In this document: positions 33,959 through 45,000 of the stretch, one piece after another
Position numbering within the stretch: the first letter of the stretch is position 1
Layout of the letters: the number at the start of each line of letters is the position of its first letter
The notes under the pieces: generated by a model
Seen by the model: the letters and a program-made list of their open reading frames with translations, nothing else
Told to the model about the DNA's origin: nothing
The model's database searches: none
DNA from: Triglochin maritima
Taxonomy: Eukaryota > Streptophyta > Magnoliopsida > Alismatales > Juncaginaceae
NCBI GenBank assembly: GCA_963682175.1
Contig: OY821787.1
Location: 21,926,501-21,990,500, forward strand
Reading direction: 5' to 3'
DNA: 64,000 nt
Program-made: the position numbers and the translations under genes

Positions 33959-36236
33959 AAAAATCTAGGACAAAAAACCACATAGCGATACATGAGTTCT
34001 AGCATAAAATACAACGAGCCGCAATAGTCATAAAAAAATAAACTAACTTAATAACTATAGCATTCAGACTAAAGGAAAAGATAAAGCGTTCGATCAAATC
34101 CTCATGCAATAGTTAATAAAGCTATTTTACCAATTCATATATTGCGCTCCATCATGATTTAATAACCCTAAAAAACGTATAAATCATGGCAAATCAGCAG
34201 CAAATAAATAATTATCTGCCAGTTGCAAGGTGGTTTACACAAAAATACTTCTACCTTGCAACTCCCACTAGGCATGCAAGTTCCAAAAAAACGTTCCTTT
34301 CAGAACATTCCAATCAAGATCACACAGAAATTAATTGCTACATTACTTCCATATCGAGCTAAGGATCCCCCATAGGGATTTAGCATTGTAGATGGTAACC
34401 TGCATAAGCCTTATAGAAATAATATCGCAATAATAAAAATAAAGGAGCCCCTCGTCTCCCTAGGGCAATAAATAGTACACAATCCATAATTATTACAGTC
34501 CATAAATATTACAGCCCATTGCGATATCTATTGCAAATGGAAATGAATGAATGAAATTACGCTCAACTCTCAATGAGGCAGCAAAAATAAATCAGTATCC
34601 ATTCACACCATTCATACCATACAAGCGCAATCTTTCCATACATTAGCACAATCACACGCATGAATAAAGTGTACACCACTTCCAACTAAGAAGGAAGTAA
34701 TATATAAGGAAACAACGCATATATGGAGCATAAGAAAAATGTATATGGAAATACCAATCAATCTCCATAATAGTATCTCAAAACAGAAATTTTCTTTTCT
34801 TTCACCAATCAACATAATCATGAGAGCGTAAAAATTATCCTACTCGCATTAGGAAAGAAAAATCCTCAACGAGATCAACACATGTATGTGGATTTAATTA
34901 TAAAGGAAATATTTCAAATGAAATGCATGCTATCATTCCAAAAAATCCGAAATTCCTTAATTGAGATCAATACATATATGTGCATCAAAGGAAAGCATTC
35001 AAAAAATACTTTTAAGGCAACAAAACTCCAGCCCATAATATGCTCTAAAAAATTTCAGAAATTGCCACTCTTTCCTTAATCAATATAAGCATGCAATCAA
35101 CAATAATTATGCTACTTGTATTGGAAAGAAAAACTCGAAATTTTCAAGAGAACAGCAAGCATATATGCGCATTTTTCAGTAAAAAAACCAATCAATCACA
35201 TGCATGTTAATGCTCCAAAAACAGCCATATCCGAAATTCTTTGGAGCAACAAGGCAACACAATTATCATGCATATGCATATGGCAATAAACATCTACTCT
35301 AGATGCATGCTTATATTGAAAAATGCTAAATAAACAAGCATATACACGAAATTCCAGCAAACATGAGATCTAGTAATGCATGTACACGAATCAGAGATAA
35401 CAACATTTGATCCATCCATGCAATCCGACATGCATGATGATATACAAATATTATCATCTAATTAAAGCATGAAAAAATATCAGAGAATTAAACTACTGAT
35501 TATTATATAAAACATGCACAAAAACAGACGATCATCATGATAGGGTTAACACTGATTTCATGTATACATGCTCAAAGATTAGAATAAATAATATCTAACC
35601 CTAATTCGGAAAAATCAGGAAAAATAGACATCTGATTTCGTGTATACATGTGCATGATTTAGAAGAATCGGCATGGAAAAATAATTTCTGATTTTATCTA
35701 ATACATGCGCAAAGAATAGAGGTAACAACACAGAAAAAACAGAATTCTGGTCACATCTATGTATGTGCAATGGTAGGAGAGCAACATATCATATTGGCTC
35801 GAAATAAAATCAGGAAAAAATCCATCTTAAACCATGCATACATGCGCAAGAATGGAGGAGCAAAATCTAACCCTAGATGCATGCTCTAATGAACCAAAAC
35901 ATGCGCAACAAGTAGAGTCTAGTCTAAACCCTAATCGCATATTAGAAAGAACTCAGCAAACATGCACCACTTATATCTCTAAATGAACGATCATATTATT
36001 TCATTTAAAGATAAAAAACTACTGAGTTTTCATTTCCAGAATATCAAAAAAGAATTTGAAAGAAAAAACATAAACAATCAACACATATAACATGTGCATC
36101 ATGTAAATAAGCAATGCTGATTTTTCTCTTATATTTCTTTCTCCAAAAAACATAACCACCGAATTTTAATCTCAAATCAGATTATCATGAAACAAAAATT
36201 CATCAAGCATGGTGAGGATTCGAAGGTAACCGAGAT
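33959..36236 (-). other. copia-1 long leader, AT-rich, repetitive
   Basis: 2.3 kb between the primer site and gag, with no supported frame. The phrase ACATGCGCAA or ACATGTGCA with neighbouring CTAACCCTA recurs at intervals of about 60-100 bases in 35300-35960, in diverged form. Long leaders occur in several plant copia lineages. Confidence 0.6.
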
Positions 36237-36250
36237 GGGTCTGGTACCAA
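36237..36250 (-). promoter_or_regulatory. copia-1 primer-binding site (tRNA-iMet type)
   Basis: On the minus strand, directly after the 5' LTR, the sequence is TTGGTACCAGACCC. It matches the initiator-Met type site TGGTATCAGAGCC at all but two positions. Confidence 0.7.
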
Positions 36251-36634
36251 TGTTAGCAAACAACGATTCTACAGGTTCAGGAATACCTTTCTTGGAGAGA
36301 ACATGTGGCAACAAAAGGAAGATCGGAGGTTACCTTACAGAATCATTTTCACCGGTCGGTCTCCTACTCTCTTGGAGAAGGAGCGCGAGTCCACAACCCA
36401 AGAGTCCACGGAATGAGCTTGGTGGAGGTGGAGGGACGAAATGGGAGAGAGAGAAGGTGGCGGCTAGGGTGGGTGGAGGCTATGGTTTGCACACTTGTAC
36501 TTTTTATCCAATGGGAGGCTCCCCTCCTTATATAGATGGCTCCACCCTAAACCCTTAAATGTGTAGCCCAATAGGGACGCGCCATGTGTCAGTGATTTGG
36601 GCAAATATCTTATTAATCCTAGATTAATCTAACA
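36251..36634 (-). repeat. copia-1 5' LTR
   Basis: 384 bases, plus strand TGTTAGCAAACAACG to GATTAATCTAACA, with perfect short inverted ends TGTTAG/CTAACA. TATA element CTATATAAGG (minus) at 36526-36535. It aligns throughout with 28254-28632. Confidence 0.9.
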
Positions 36635-36639
36635 CATAT

Positions 36640-37700
36640 GCACATTCCAAGTCATCATGTCCCATAAGTCAACACCTACTACACGCGGGAGTAGCGACCT
36701 GAGCTACAGGAGCTCGGTCCAACTCTAAACTCTCGATCCTAATCATGAGAGCAGCCAATTTTGCCTCATACGCGATAGTTGACTCAACTTGATAAGATCA
36801 AACTCGACTAGAAGACCTAGCGACCGGTGTCACTCTCATGGTGTCCCACTCAAAGGTACGTTTAGCCATTAATTCAAAAGTGTCTCATGCCTCATCAATA
36901 GGTTTCATTTGGAAATCACCTTGACACATTGACTCTGACAATGTACGGGTGTTGTAGTTGAGGCCCTCATAAACGATCTTGCAAAAATACCATAGCTCAA
37001 GTCCATGATGAGGGCACTGCTGGAGAAGGTCTTTGAACCTCTCAAAGAAAGCATGAAAAGATTCAGTCTCAGTCTGATACATTTGTTGTATCTAGTGCTG
37101 TATCTGTTGAGTTTTCCTTTGAGGGAAAAATCTCTTCAAAAAGACTGTAACAAAGTCATCCCAAGACCGAATAGAGCTCACCGGGAGGTTGTACATCTAT
37201 TTCTTCGCATTATCCTTCAACGTGAAAGAAATCATCATCAACTAGATAGAATCTTCGTCAAGCTGTTGAAGCTTGAACATGGAGCATACCTCCTCGAATT
37301 CACATATAAAAATATATAGATCCTCCTTATTGGCAGTGAAGGTAGGAAGCATGCTCACATATTGAGGTTTCAGCTCATAGTTGTTCCCACAAGCCGGCGG
37401 GAGAACTATGCATGAAGGCTCCGTGACCCAAACCAGATGGGTCCGCTCCCACAAAGTCATCGACCTGTCCTGTTGAGCAAAAGGTGGTGTTGCACCCAGA
37501 GCTCGATCCTGACTGTGATCCTCTTCCACTAGAGTTGGAGGAGGAGGAGGTCTACATGGTGGTGGGAATGGACTGAGGTAATCCATATATGGGACCCGGT
37601 CTCTCCCATCTCCATGACACTACTCGGCCTCTGGCTCCAAAGGAGCACGAGGCGAAGATGGTCGATCACCTAGACCATCCATCTCAGAAAAATGCACTCT
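36640..37700 (-). pseudogene. A2 gag
   Basis: NNYELKPQYVSMLPTFTANKEDLYIFICEFEEVCSMFKLQQLDEDSI (in 37586-37242) is the start of the Retrotrans_gag domain of Athila/Tat-type elements. TETESFHAFFERFKDLLQQCPHHGLELW and VYEGLNYNTRTL follow in 37082-36885. Between them the frame is damaged but recognisable. Near the end CSRC, a stop, then LMGHDDLEC spells a CCHC zinc knuckle with an internal stop codon. A proline-rich N-terminal segment (PPPCRPPPPPT) precedes the domain. Gag cannot be made intact. Confidence 0.75.
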
Positions 37701-38806
37701 CTCAAGTCGAGCGCTCTCAACCAACGAGCCCAACCTCGCATAGAATGCTCAACTTGACTCTAAAACCACACACAACAGAAGGTGTAATCAGAGGAGGAGA
37801 CTACTCGTAGGATATAGATGAGGCGAAGACTCAGATGACGAGGGAAGAATCCCTAGTTCTAGCGTGGGTAGTGGGAGAAGGTAGAAGCCTATCTAGCAAA
37901 CAAGGCTCACAACACCTACCGTCACTATAGGTCCTTACAGCTGGACGACGCCTAACTACGAGGTCACACAGCCTCAACACGCCTCACCTCCCTACAACGA
38001 AGACCCTAGAGCCCAGCAAGTGAGCCAAGATCCAGACATCTCATCTCTCCTACTATCGACAAAGTGGGTAATGCCGATCGGGCTATGATGGTTGTGACCG
38101 GATCACTCTCCTATTGTGCCCGAGTCCTAGTGGCCAATGTCTACTTGATTTTAGATTAAGGCTTTTGATTAAGAGTGATTTTTGGGGCAAAGGAAAGGGT
38201 GATGAAATCCCCCACCTTATCTTATATGGGACAACCCCTCCTTAGTAGCGTTTTGAGTCGTAATCTAGCAATAAACTCTCCAAACAAACGCTCACCTCAC
38301 TTTGGTACCGATGCACCTTACTAACTAATGCATGCTTTAACCATGCATGAATGAGAGAATGGGTGCACGTACCTCATGCCAGCAATCAACAACAAGAATT
38401 TAAAGAAAAGAAAGACGAGTGCGTGCATTGTCTACATATGAGGCATGTCCTAGATAGCAATCAAACTATATTTTTTCTTTGAGTTTTGAGATCCAAGTTG
38501 TATAGAAAGGGGATTGGTTATTAATAGATATGGGAGAAAACTACTTGTTAAAACTTGCGTGATTGAGCTCCCATACAACTGAATTGAACAAACAAACAAC
38601 CAAAAAAAAGTTGCAGCAAAATCAGCTCACCAGGCCAGCAGTTGGCGGTTCCACACCGCTGATTGGCGGTCCAAAGGGTTGATCTCTGCTCAAAATTTCT
38701 CCTGGTGAGTCCCCTTGATGCCTCAATGTTCCTGAAACAAAAACTAAGTAAAAACAAAAGATTCAACCCACTCGAATCGTCCAAACCAAAGTCTGGACAA
38801 AGCACC

Positions 38807-38824
38807 TCCCCGACAACGGTGCCA
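38807..38824 (-). promoter_or_regulatory. A2 primer-binding site (tRNA-Asp type)
   Basis: On the minus strand TGGCACCGTTGTCGGGGA. It differs at two positions from the sequence complementary to the plant tRNA-Asp 3' end. It lies six bases from the LTR end, as in the family B element. Confidence 0.8.
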
Positions 38825-38830
38825 AAAACT

Positions 38831-40390
38831 TGATGTGTTCGTTTTAAATACCGCAAGTGTGTGGCGTCGCTGAAGGCACGACAAGTACGGGTTGTGTCCA
38901 TGAAGAGGTGTGTCAACTCTAGTTTGTTCGAATGCAAGTGGAAAAGAAGGGGAGAGGAAATTGATTACACTAACTAGACCAAACTATGCTACGCTACACT
39001 AGTACAAAAAAACAAAGAAGATGAAAGCACTAAATAAAACTAAACTAAGTGACTAATAGAAGAAGCTGGAAATCAGGAATGGAAAACCCCTAAGGGGTGG
39101 AGTGTGTGTACACATGAAATAAGTGGTGATCAATGCATTCAATAAGCACAAGTGTAGGTAGTGTTTGCTATTCATAAGAAGTACCTCATGGCGAGACCTA
39201 TAATCCAAATCACTAACCAAGTGATTAATATGAGCATGACAAGTTTGTTATCAAGAACCTAAACAAGCATGGAATGTTCCTAAAGATTATGGCAAGAACC
39301 ATCAAGTTAAGTATTCTCTTTAATTCAAACAAGCATACTAACATTTCTCACATACAACAACATTAAGCATTCATTCCATTCTACATGGCATGTATAAACA
39401 TCAACTCCACCCCCAAAGGGGGATGGATCTACTCACACATCACTAAGCTAACATTCATATTTAGGAAAGAAAACATGGTAATTAATTCTACGAAGATTAA
39501 AATAACAAAATTAACTAAGCATGCAAGAACTAAAGGAAACAACAATTAACTAACAAAACATCTTTTATTGCTCACTCACATTTACAAGTAGCCTCTCTTC
39601 ACTAGAGTTTTTCTCCAAGGCTTTACTCCTAGTAGAGAGGATGTCCACCAAGAGAGGAGATGATTACAAAGGAGAAGGAAGAGTTCAATTTATAGCCATA
39701 AAAACAGGTAACCGGGGACAATCCCTCGGTATGGGCCTAAATACATACCAAATATAGCATAAAACACCTTTATACACATCTGATAGTAGACGGGTTGGAT
39801 CCGGAGTTAAAAGGACCGCCAATTTGTAGTTTGGGACCGCCAATTGGTGGTCTGGATCTCCTTGATCTGGCCCAATTTCGTCTGACTTCTTTGTAGCTTC
39901 GTTTCTTCTTCTGTAGTGTACCTTAATTGGTTGTGTGAGTTGCAACCCGAATCCAATTGCCAAAATACTAATCATTAAGGTGTGGAGTGCTTGATTTTGC
40001 TAATTAGTCATTTTGGTTTACATCCAGGCCTTTCTCTCTTGCATCTTAGTCCATAAGTCTTGCAACTTAGTCATTTTCCTTGCTTTTAAGTCCTTTTTTA
40101 ATCTTTTCTTCTCAAACTTGTTTATTCCTGAAACATAAACATAAAACTCGTTACTTAGCATTTCTCAGACTAACAATAAAGGATATAAGACACAAATATA
40201 TGCATGATATGATGTCAATCTGTGAAATCTCAATACAAAACATATATGCAGTAGTTTATCGAGATTACACATCAATTGGCTTGTCTAACCATTTATTGTT
40301 AAGTGTTGTTTCAGATTCTATTAAGTGTTCCCTTCCACAAAATTGTCTGCTTAGTTCAATAATAATCTTATCGGAACTAGGGTAAGATTT
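38831..40390 (-). repeat. Gypsy family A 5' LTR (A2)
   Basis: The left boundary is set by the inverted tail ACACATCA next to the primer site. The right boundary is estimated from the length of the family B LTR. TATA element at about 39690-39700 (inverted). Two near copies of the GACCGCCAATTGGCGGTC palindrome are at 39815-39855. The first half aligns with family B, while the second half matches 1-949. Confidence 0.7.
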
Positions 40391-40399
40391 TGTTGTGGA

Positions 40400-41554
40400 A
40401 ACTTAAAAAATCGTCGTAATGGTTTTACACGGAACATCAACGTCATATTGCTTAGAGTCTGGCAGGCTTATAACATGTCCCGTAAGCACTTAACGTTGGT
40501 GAACCTCCTTCTCTTCTCTAGCTACCCTCTCATTCTTTTATTTACGTTTCATTACTATTTCTTCACAATTTGGATAGAGTTTCTTCTTTCGGCCTTCTAA
40601 CTTGGTTCTATTGATAATTACTCTGATCAAGGATCTATGAATTTTAGAGCTGGTTCCCTTGACTTCAAGATCTATTTTCAAAATGAAGGCTAACTTGATT
40701 AGAAAATGTAAATTTTATATTATGTAAATGAATGAGTTTTAGAAGATCACCATTTCCAATCACATTAGCTGCATTTGTTGTTGCAACCACAATTTGTGGA
40801 GTAGGAGAACTCTCTAGGTCCTCATTTTTCTCATTCTCCTTGCCATAATTAGTAGGCTTGTCCTCAGGAAAATGAGCATTGTAACCATCTTCACCGTCAT
40901 GAGAACTCTCTACTTCATTATTTTCTGATGTAATTTCAGTTTTTGGAGTTTGAGAACTCTGTAGGCCCTCTTTTTTCTCATTGTTGTCGTCGTAATTATT
41001 AGGTTCGTCCTTGGGAAACTGAGTATTGCAACATTTTCACCAACGTGATAACTCTCTGGTTCCTTATTTTCTGATGTAGTTTCGATCTTTAAGCCCTAAT
41101 TGCTCTTATTCTTGTTACCACAAGTCGTAGGCTCTTCCTTTAGAGTGTAAACATTGTCAGAACCATTACCAACATGAGAACTCTCTAGGCCCTCACAAGT
41201 CCCACTCTCGTTGCCATAAGCACCAAATTCTTTCTCAGGAACATTAGAGCTATAAGCTTCATCTCTAGTGCTATCATGTCTTCCTGAGTCGTGTTCATTA
41301 TTTGTAGCTAAATTTCTTGCCAAGGCATGCATACATTTAAACAAGGCTTTTAGGTGCTTGTTCTCAGTTATTGTCTCACAATAAATGGCTTTATACTTAA
41401 CACTTCGAGCCTACAGTTGGTCTACTAGGTGACGGAGGCAATCCATTTGTATACTCATAAGATGAACCTCTAACACTTGTTTCAGTCTAATTAGGCGATC
41501 AAAGTGTTGTTTGGACCATCGCTCAGGCTGGTAGTCATCCTCTGCAGCAACAGT
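40400..41554 (-). pseudogene. Unidentified coding relic with three acidic repeats
   Basis: I do not recognise this protein. Read right to left from 41550 it has AEDDYQPERWSKQHFDRLIRL, LMSIQMDCLRHLVDQL, a stop (about 41414), KYKAIYCETITENKHLKALF, then the open frame 41344-41096. Three tandem acidic units of about 42 residues follow: one begins ESSHVGNGSDN, one ESYHVGEN, one ESSHDGEDGYN. Each passes through an E-P/K-P-x-N-Y or similar and ends near IETTSEN or TEITSEN. One stop and a one-base shift separate the units. A further possible exon (KIHRSLIRVIINRTKLEGRKKKLYP) is at about 40665-40545. The relic is cut by the family B LTR at 41554, so it is older than that insertion. It may be a host-gene fragment. 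Confidence 0.45.
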
Positions 41555-43176
41555 TGGATTTTTCCCACGAGGACGATTAGCCTTACACCTTTGTATAGAG
41601 TGGAGTCAACTGCGCTGATCACCGATTGGTTTGTGATTGACATCATTTCATGCTCATATTTGTATCTTATATCCATTATCTTACACCTAAGCAATGCTAC
41701 GTGACAAGTTTTATGTTTAGTTTTCAGGAATAAAGAGGTTTGAAGAGAGGAGCCATGAAAGGACCCAAAAGCAGGAAAAAGTAATTAATTGTGAGACCTA
41801 GGGACTGAGATGCAAGGGAGAAGGACCTGATCGTAAGACCGAAGGACCTAAGAGCAAAACAGGAAACTCCACACCATCATGGGGAGTATTTTGGCAATTC
41901 GATTCGGGTCGAAGCTCCAATAAACAAAGTAGATGCATCAAAAACCAACAAACACATGAAGCAAAGCCCAGCATCAAAACCAGACGGATCTGGATCCTGT
42001 AGACCGCCAATTGGCGGTCCGGATCTTCCCGGATCCGATGAAACTTCTGGAGAGCGTGTATTAGATGATGTTTAGGCTATTTTTTGTATTTGTTTAGTCC
42101 CATATCGGGGGATTGTCCCGGATTACCTTTTTCTATGACTATAAATAGAACTCTCCCTCCTCTGATGTAAGGAATCTCCCACTTTTGTGGTTATCTTCCC
42201 TACTAAGAGTGAAGCCTTGAAGCAAAACTCTGGTAGAGGAAGGGCTGCTTGTACTGAGTGAGTTAATAATAGATGTTTTTCCTTTAATTGTGTTGTTTCT
42301 CTCTTAGTTTAAATTTGTTTCATATGCATGCTTGCTTGTTTGTTTTGTTTTATGTTTTTTTAATACTTCTTGCTTGATTAGTGTAGTTTCATTTCAGTTT
42401 AATGCTTCATTTTGTTAGAGTAGTTAGTTTAAATATGTGTGAGTAGTTCCATCCCCATTTGGGGGGTGGAGAAATATGTGATATGATCATGTAGTGTATT
42501 AAGTGTGTGTTATCTTAATCCCTTGAGCTTTATATGATTTCCATAACCATCTAATGGGTTTTCACTCTTATCTTTGATATGCTAATGCTCTTGAATGAAG
42601 CTTAGCGTATGCTTTTATTAGTGGACCTATTTTATGGGGAATGATAATGTTAGGATATCGATGGAATTAATATTGGAAACAGAATTTGTAGTGTATGTAC
42701 TGTTGTTGCCTTTAGCTTAGTTAATGCCTTGTATGTTTTAATGATGTAGTCTTATATTAATTCATGTGGAGGCATAGTAGGGTCTAGTCTTTATACATGA
42801 GTTCATTTAGCTTCATTCCAATTATTGTCTTGTATGTTTTAATGATGTAGTCTTATCTTAATTCATGTGGAGGCAAAGTTGGATGTAGTTTTATGATTTC
42901 AAGCACTACATGTTGTGAGGAGCTTAATTGAACACACACACACACACATCTTTCTATTCACATTATTTCTCTACCCCCTATGGGGTTTAGTTTTATTGCT
43001 TCTCTTTCTTTCCTTTTTGCATTCTAGTGTAGTTAGTGTAATCAATCTTTCTCTCCATTTTTTTACCACTCGCCTTCGCACAAACCAAATGTCGACACAC
43101 CTCCCAGTGGACGACCCGTATTTGCCACCGCTTCAACGTGGCCGTGCACTTGCGGTTTAAATAAAATGATCAATCA
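41555..43176 (+). repeat. Family B 5' LTR
   Basis: 1622 bases from TGGATTTTTCCC to GATCAATCA. Perfect palindrome GACCGCCAATTGGCGGTC at 42002-42019. TATAAATA at 42140-42147. A CA dinucleotide run lies near the end at 42930-42946. It aligns along its full length with 46540-48170. Confidence 0.85.
42140..42147 (+). promoter_or_regulatory. LTR TATA box (family B 5' LTR)
   Basis: TATAAATA followed by GAACTC, about 120 bases after the 18-bp palindrome. The spacing is similar in the other two family B LTRs. Confidence 0.65.
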
Positions 43177-43182
43177 AGTTTT

Positions 43183-43200
43183 TGGCGCCGTTGGTGGGGA
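43183..43200 (+). promoter_or_regulatory. Family B primer-binding site (tRNA-Asp type)
   Basis: TGGCGCCGTTGGTGGGGA, matching the complement of the plant tRNA-Asp 3' end except at two adjacent bases. It starts six bases after the LTR. Confidence 0.8.
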
Positions 43201-44472
43201 GGTTCTCTGTCCAGACCTTGGTTTGGACGATTCGAGTGGTTTTTAACTTTTTATTTCCAGTTTTTCTTAGTTTCAGGGAACCATAGGAGCAAGGGGAGGC
43301 TACTGGACAGGTTTGAGGAACAGAAGCTCCAAACTGACCGCCAATTGGCGGTCAGGAAGCGCCAACTGGCGGCCTGGTGAGCTGTTTTTCCTCTCAATTT
43401 TGTTCTGGTAGTTAGTTCTGTAATTTTCATTATCTGGGAGTATCATTTTGCATGCTGTGACTTCTAGTTTGCTCCCAGATTTAATTTCAATCCCCTTTAA
43501 TCAACTTGGACCATAAAACACAAAGCAAAAGATTAGACTCCTTGCCATCTAGGTCATGCATCATGTGTAGACCTTGCATGCATTTGTCTTTTCTTTGCTT
43601 TACATTTTGTTGTTGATTGCTGGCGTGAGGTACGTGCACCCAAATCTCTCATTCATGCATGTTTCGATCATTCACTAGTTACTAAGGTGCATCAGGACAA
43701 GAGTGAGTTGAGCGTTTGATTGGAGTGATTGATTGCTAGATTTAAGCTCAAAACGCTACTAAGGAGGGGATGTCACATATAAGATAGGGTAGGGGATTTC
43801 ATCACCATTTCCTTGGCCCCAAAAATCACTCTTAATCAAAGCCTTAATTCTAAAAGCAAGTAGACATTAGCCCTTAGGATTTTGGATGCACTAGGAGAGT
43901 GATATATTTGAGACTGTCATGGCCTGATCGGCGTTGCCTACCTTGTCGATAGTAGGAGGTACTGGATCTCCGGATCGGGTATCACTTGCTGGGCATTGTA
44001 GTCTTCGTTGTAGGGAGGTGAGGCATGTCGAGACTAGTGACCTCGAAGTTAGGCGTCGTCTAGCCTAGGGACCCATTGCCTTACGTTGTTTGAGCCGTGC
44101 CTGCTAGATTAGGCTTCTACCCTCTCCCGTTACCCACGCTAGCTTTAGGGATTCTTCCCTTCTCCTCCGAGTCATCTTCTTCTCACATTCTTCTACGTTA
44201 TAGTCTCCTCCCCTTTACACTCTCTGTTAGCATTTTAAGGGTCGAGTCGAGCACTTTTTACGAGTTTAGCCTCGTGGTGGTGAGAGTTGTCGACTCTAGA
44301 GTTCTCTGTTGTGTTGGCTGGTTACATAGGCGACGATCCATATCATTGATGGGACCAGGACGATTCTCCCTGGTACTCCCGACCCATGCAACCTGGGGTG
44401 GCTCAGACTAACACCCCGTATGGTTGGGACAATCTTAATTGTGTGACTGAGCAATCTTAATGTTGGGGTAGT
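43201..44472 (+). other. Family B leader and decayed gag N-terminus
   Basis: Holds the palindrome GACCGCCAATTGGCGGTC again at 43336-43353, with GCGCCAACTGGCGGCC just after it. 43500-44100 aligns with the inverted 38500-37900 leader of the family A element (TTCATGCATG, CTCAAAACGCTACTAAGGAGGGG). The frame at 44097-44411 has no known domain. Confidence 0.5.
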
Positions 44473-45000
44473 ATGGGAGAGGCACCGACTGCTAGACCAC
44501 CATCTAGTTACGTCGGATCATATCTTGGTCATCAATCTGAGACATTACAAGAACCCTTGGCCTCTTTCATGCATGTGGTAGATGACATGGGTGCACCGGT
44601 GGCTCCAGTAGCCGTACCGTGTCACTATTGTGGGTTGAGTGGTCATGATTTCGGGGAATGTCCTTATGTTCCCCCAGAGCCTTAATATGAGCATACCTTT
44701 TCCCCAAATGCTCAATATGACCATTACGCATCTGCGTACAACCCGAGAGAGATGGATTCGTGGGGAGACAATTCATATTCAAATTCTTATACTTCATTTC
44801 CACCCCAGTATCCTCCTCCCGAATACCAAGAATTCTACCAACCCCCACTTCTAATCATTGGACTCATTCTCAGCCCATCAACACCCAACCCCAAAATTTC
44901 GCAAGCTCTGACTTGGACCTCAAAGTTGACCACATACCTGATTCCTCGAAACAAACTTTACTTATGTTCATAGAAACCATTCAAACAGTCCATACAAAAT
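44473..45000 (+). pseudogene. Family B gag remnant with CCHC zinc knuckle
   Basis: Frame 44473-44685 ends with CHYCGLSGHDFGECPY, a perfect C-x2-C-x4-H-x4-C knuckle. After one stop it continues as AQYDHYASAYNPREMDSWGDN and FPPQYPPPEYQEFYQPP, the linker seen after the knuckle in Athila/Tat gag. A frame change near 44860 leads to SKQTLLMFIETIQTVH. The capsid part of gag upstream of the knuckle is missing. The tandem duplication breakpoint (44859) lies inside this linker. Confidence 0.7.

Larger units (their letters stand above)
28254..36634 (-). mobile_element. Ty1/copia retrotransposon with both LTRs (copia-1)
   Basis: 8.4 kb reading right to left: 5' LTR (36251-36634), tRNA-iMet-type primer site, a 2.3-kb AT-rich leader, gag, protease, integrase, RT and RNase H (the copia order, integrase before RT), a 1.2-kb 3' untranslated region, a polypurine tract and the 3' LTR (28254-28632). 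Frames are broken by about six stops and at least one frameshift. The LTRs are clearly related but differ at many positions, so the insertion is not recent. The flanking five bases do not match exactly: CATAT follows the right LTR, and on the left CATAT lies two bases away from the LTR. Confidence 0.9.
36640..40390 (-). mobile_element. Ty3/gypsy family A element, 5' part only (A2)
   Basis: Reading right to left: 5' LTR, primer-binding site for tRNA-Asp, a leader with GCC-AATTGGCGG-type palindromes (38635-38685) and the first two thirds of gag down to the zinc knuckle at about 36660. It breaks off at the copia LTR. No pol is present. The downstream partner on the far side of the copia is not its own family, judged by LTR type. 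Confidence 0.75.

Noticed and set aside
22644..40390. A single gypsy element interrupted by copia-1
   Set aside because: Strand and gene order would allow it, but the LTRs at the two ends belong to different families, so I list two elements and keep the alternative as a finding.
43183..43200. Possible tRNA-Asp gene fragment
   Set aside because: It matches only the last 18 bases in complement and lies at the LTR end, so it is a primer-binding site.
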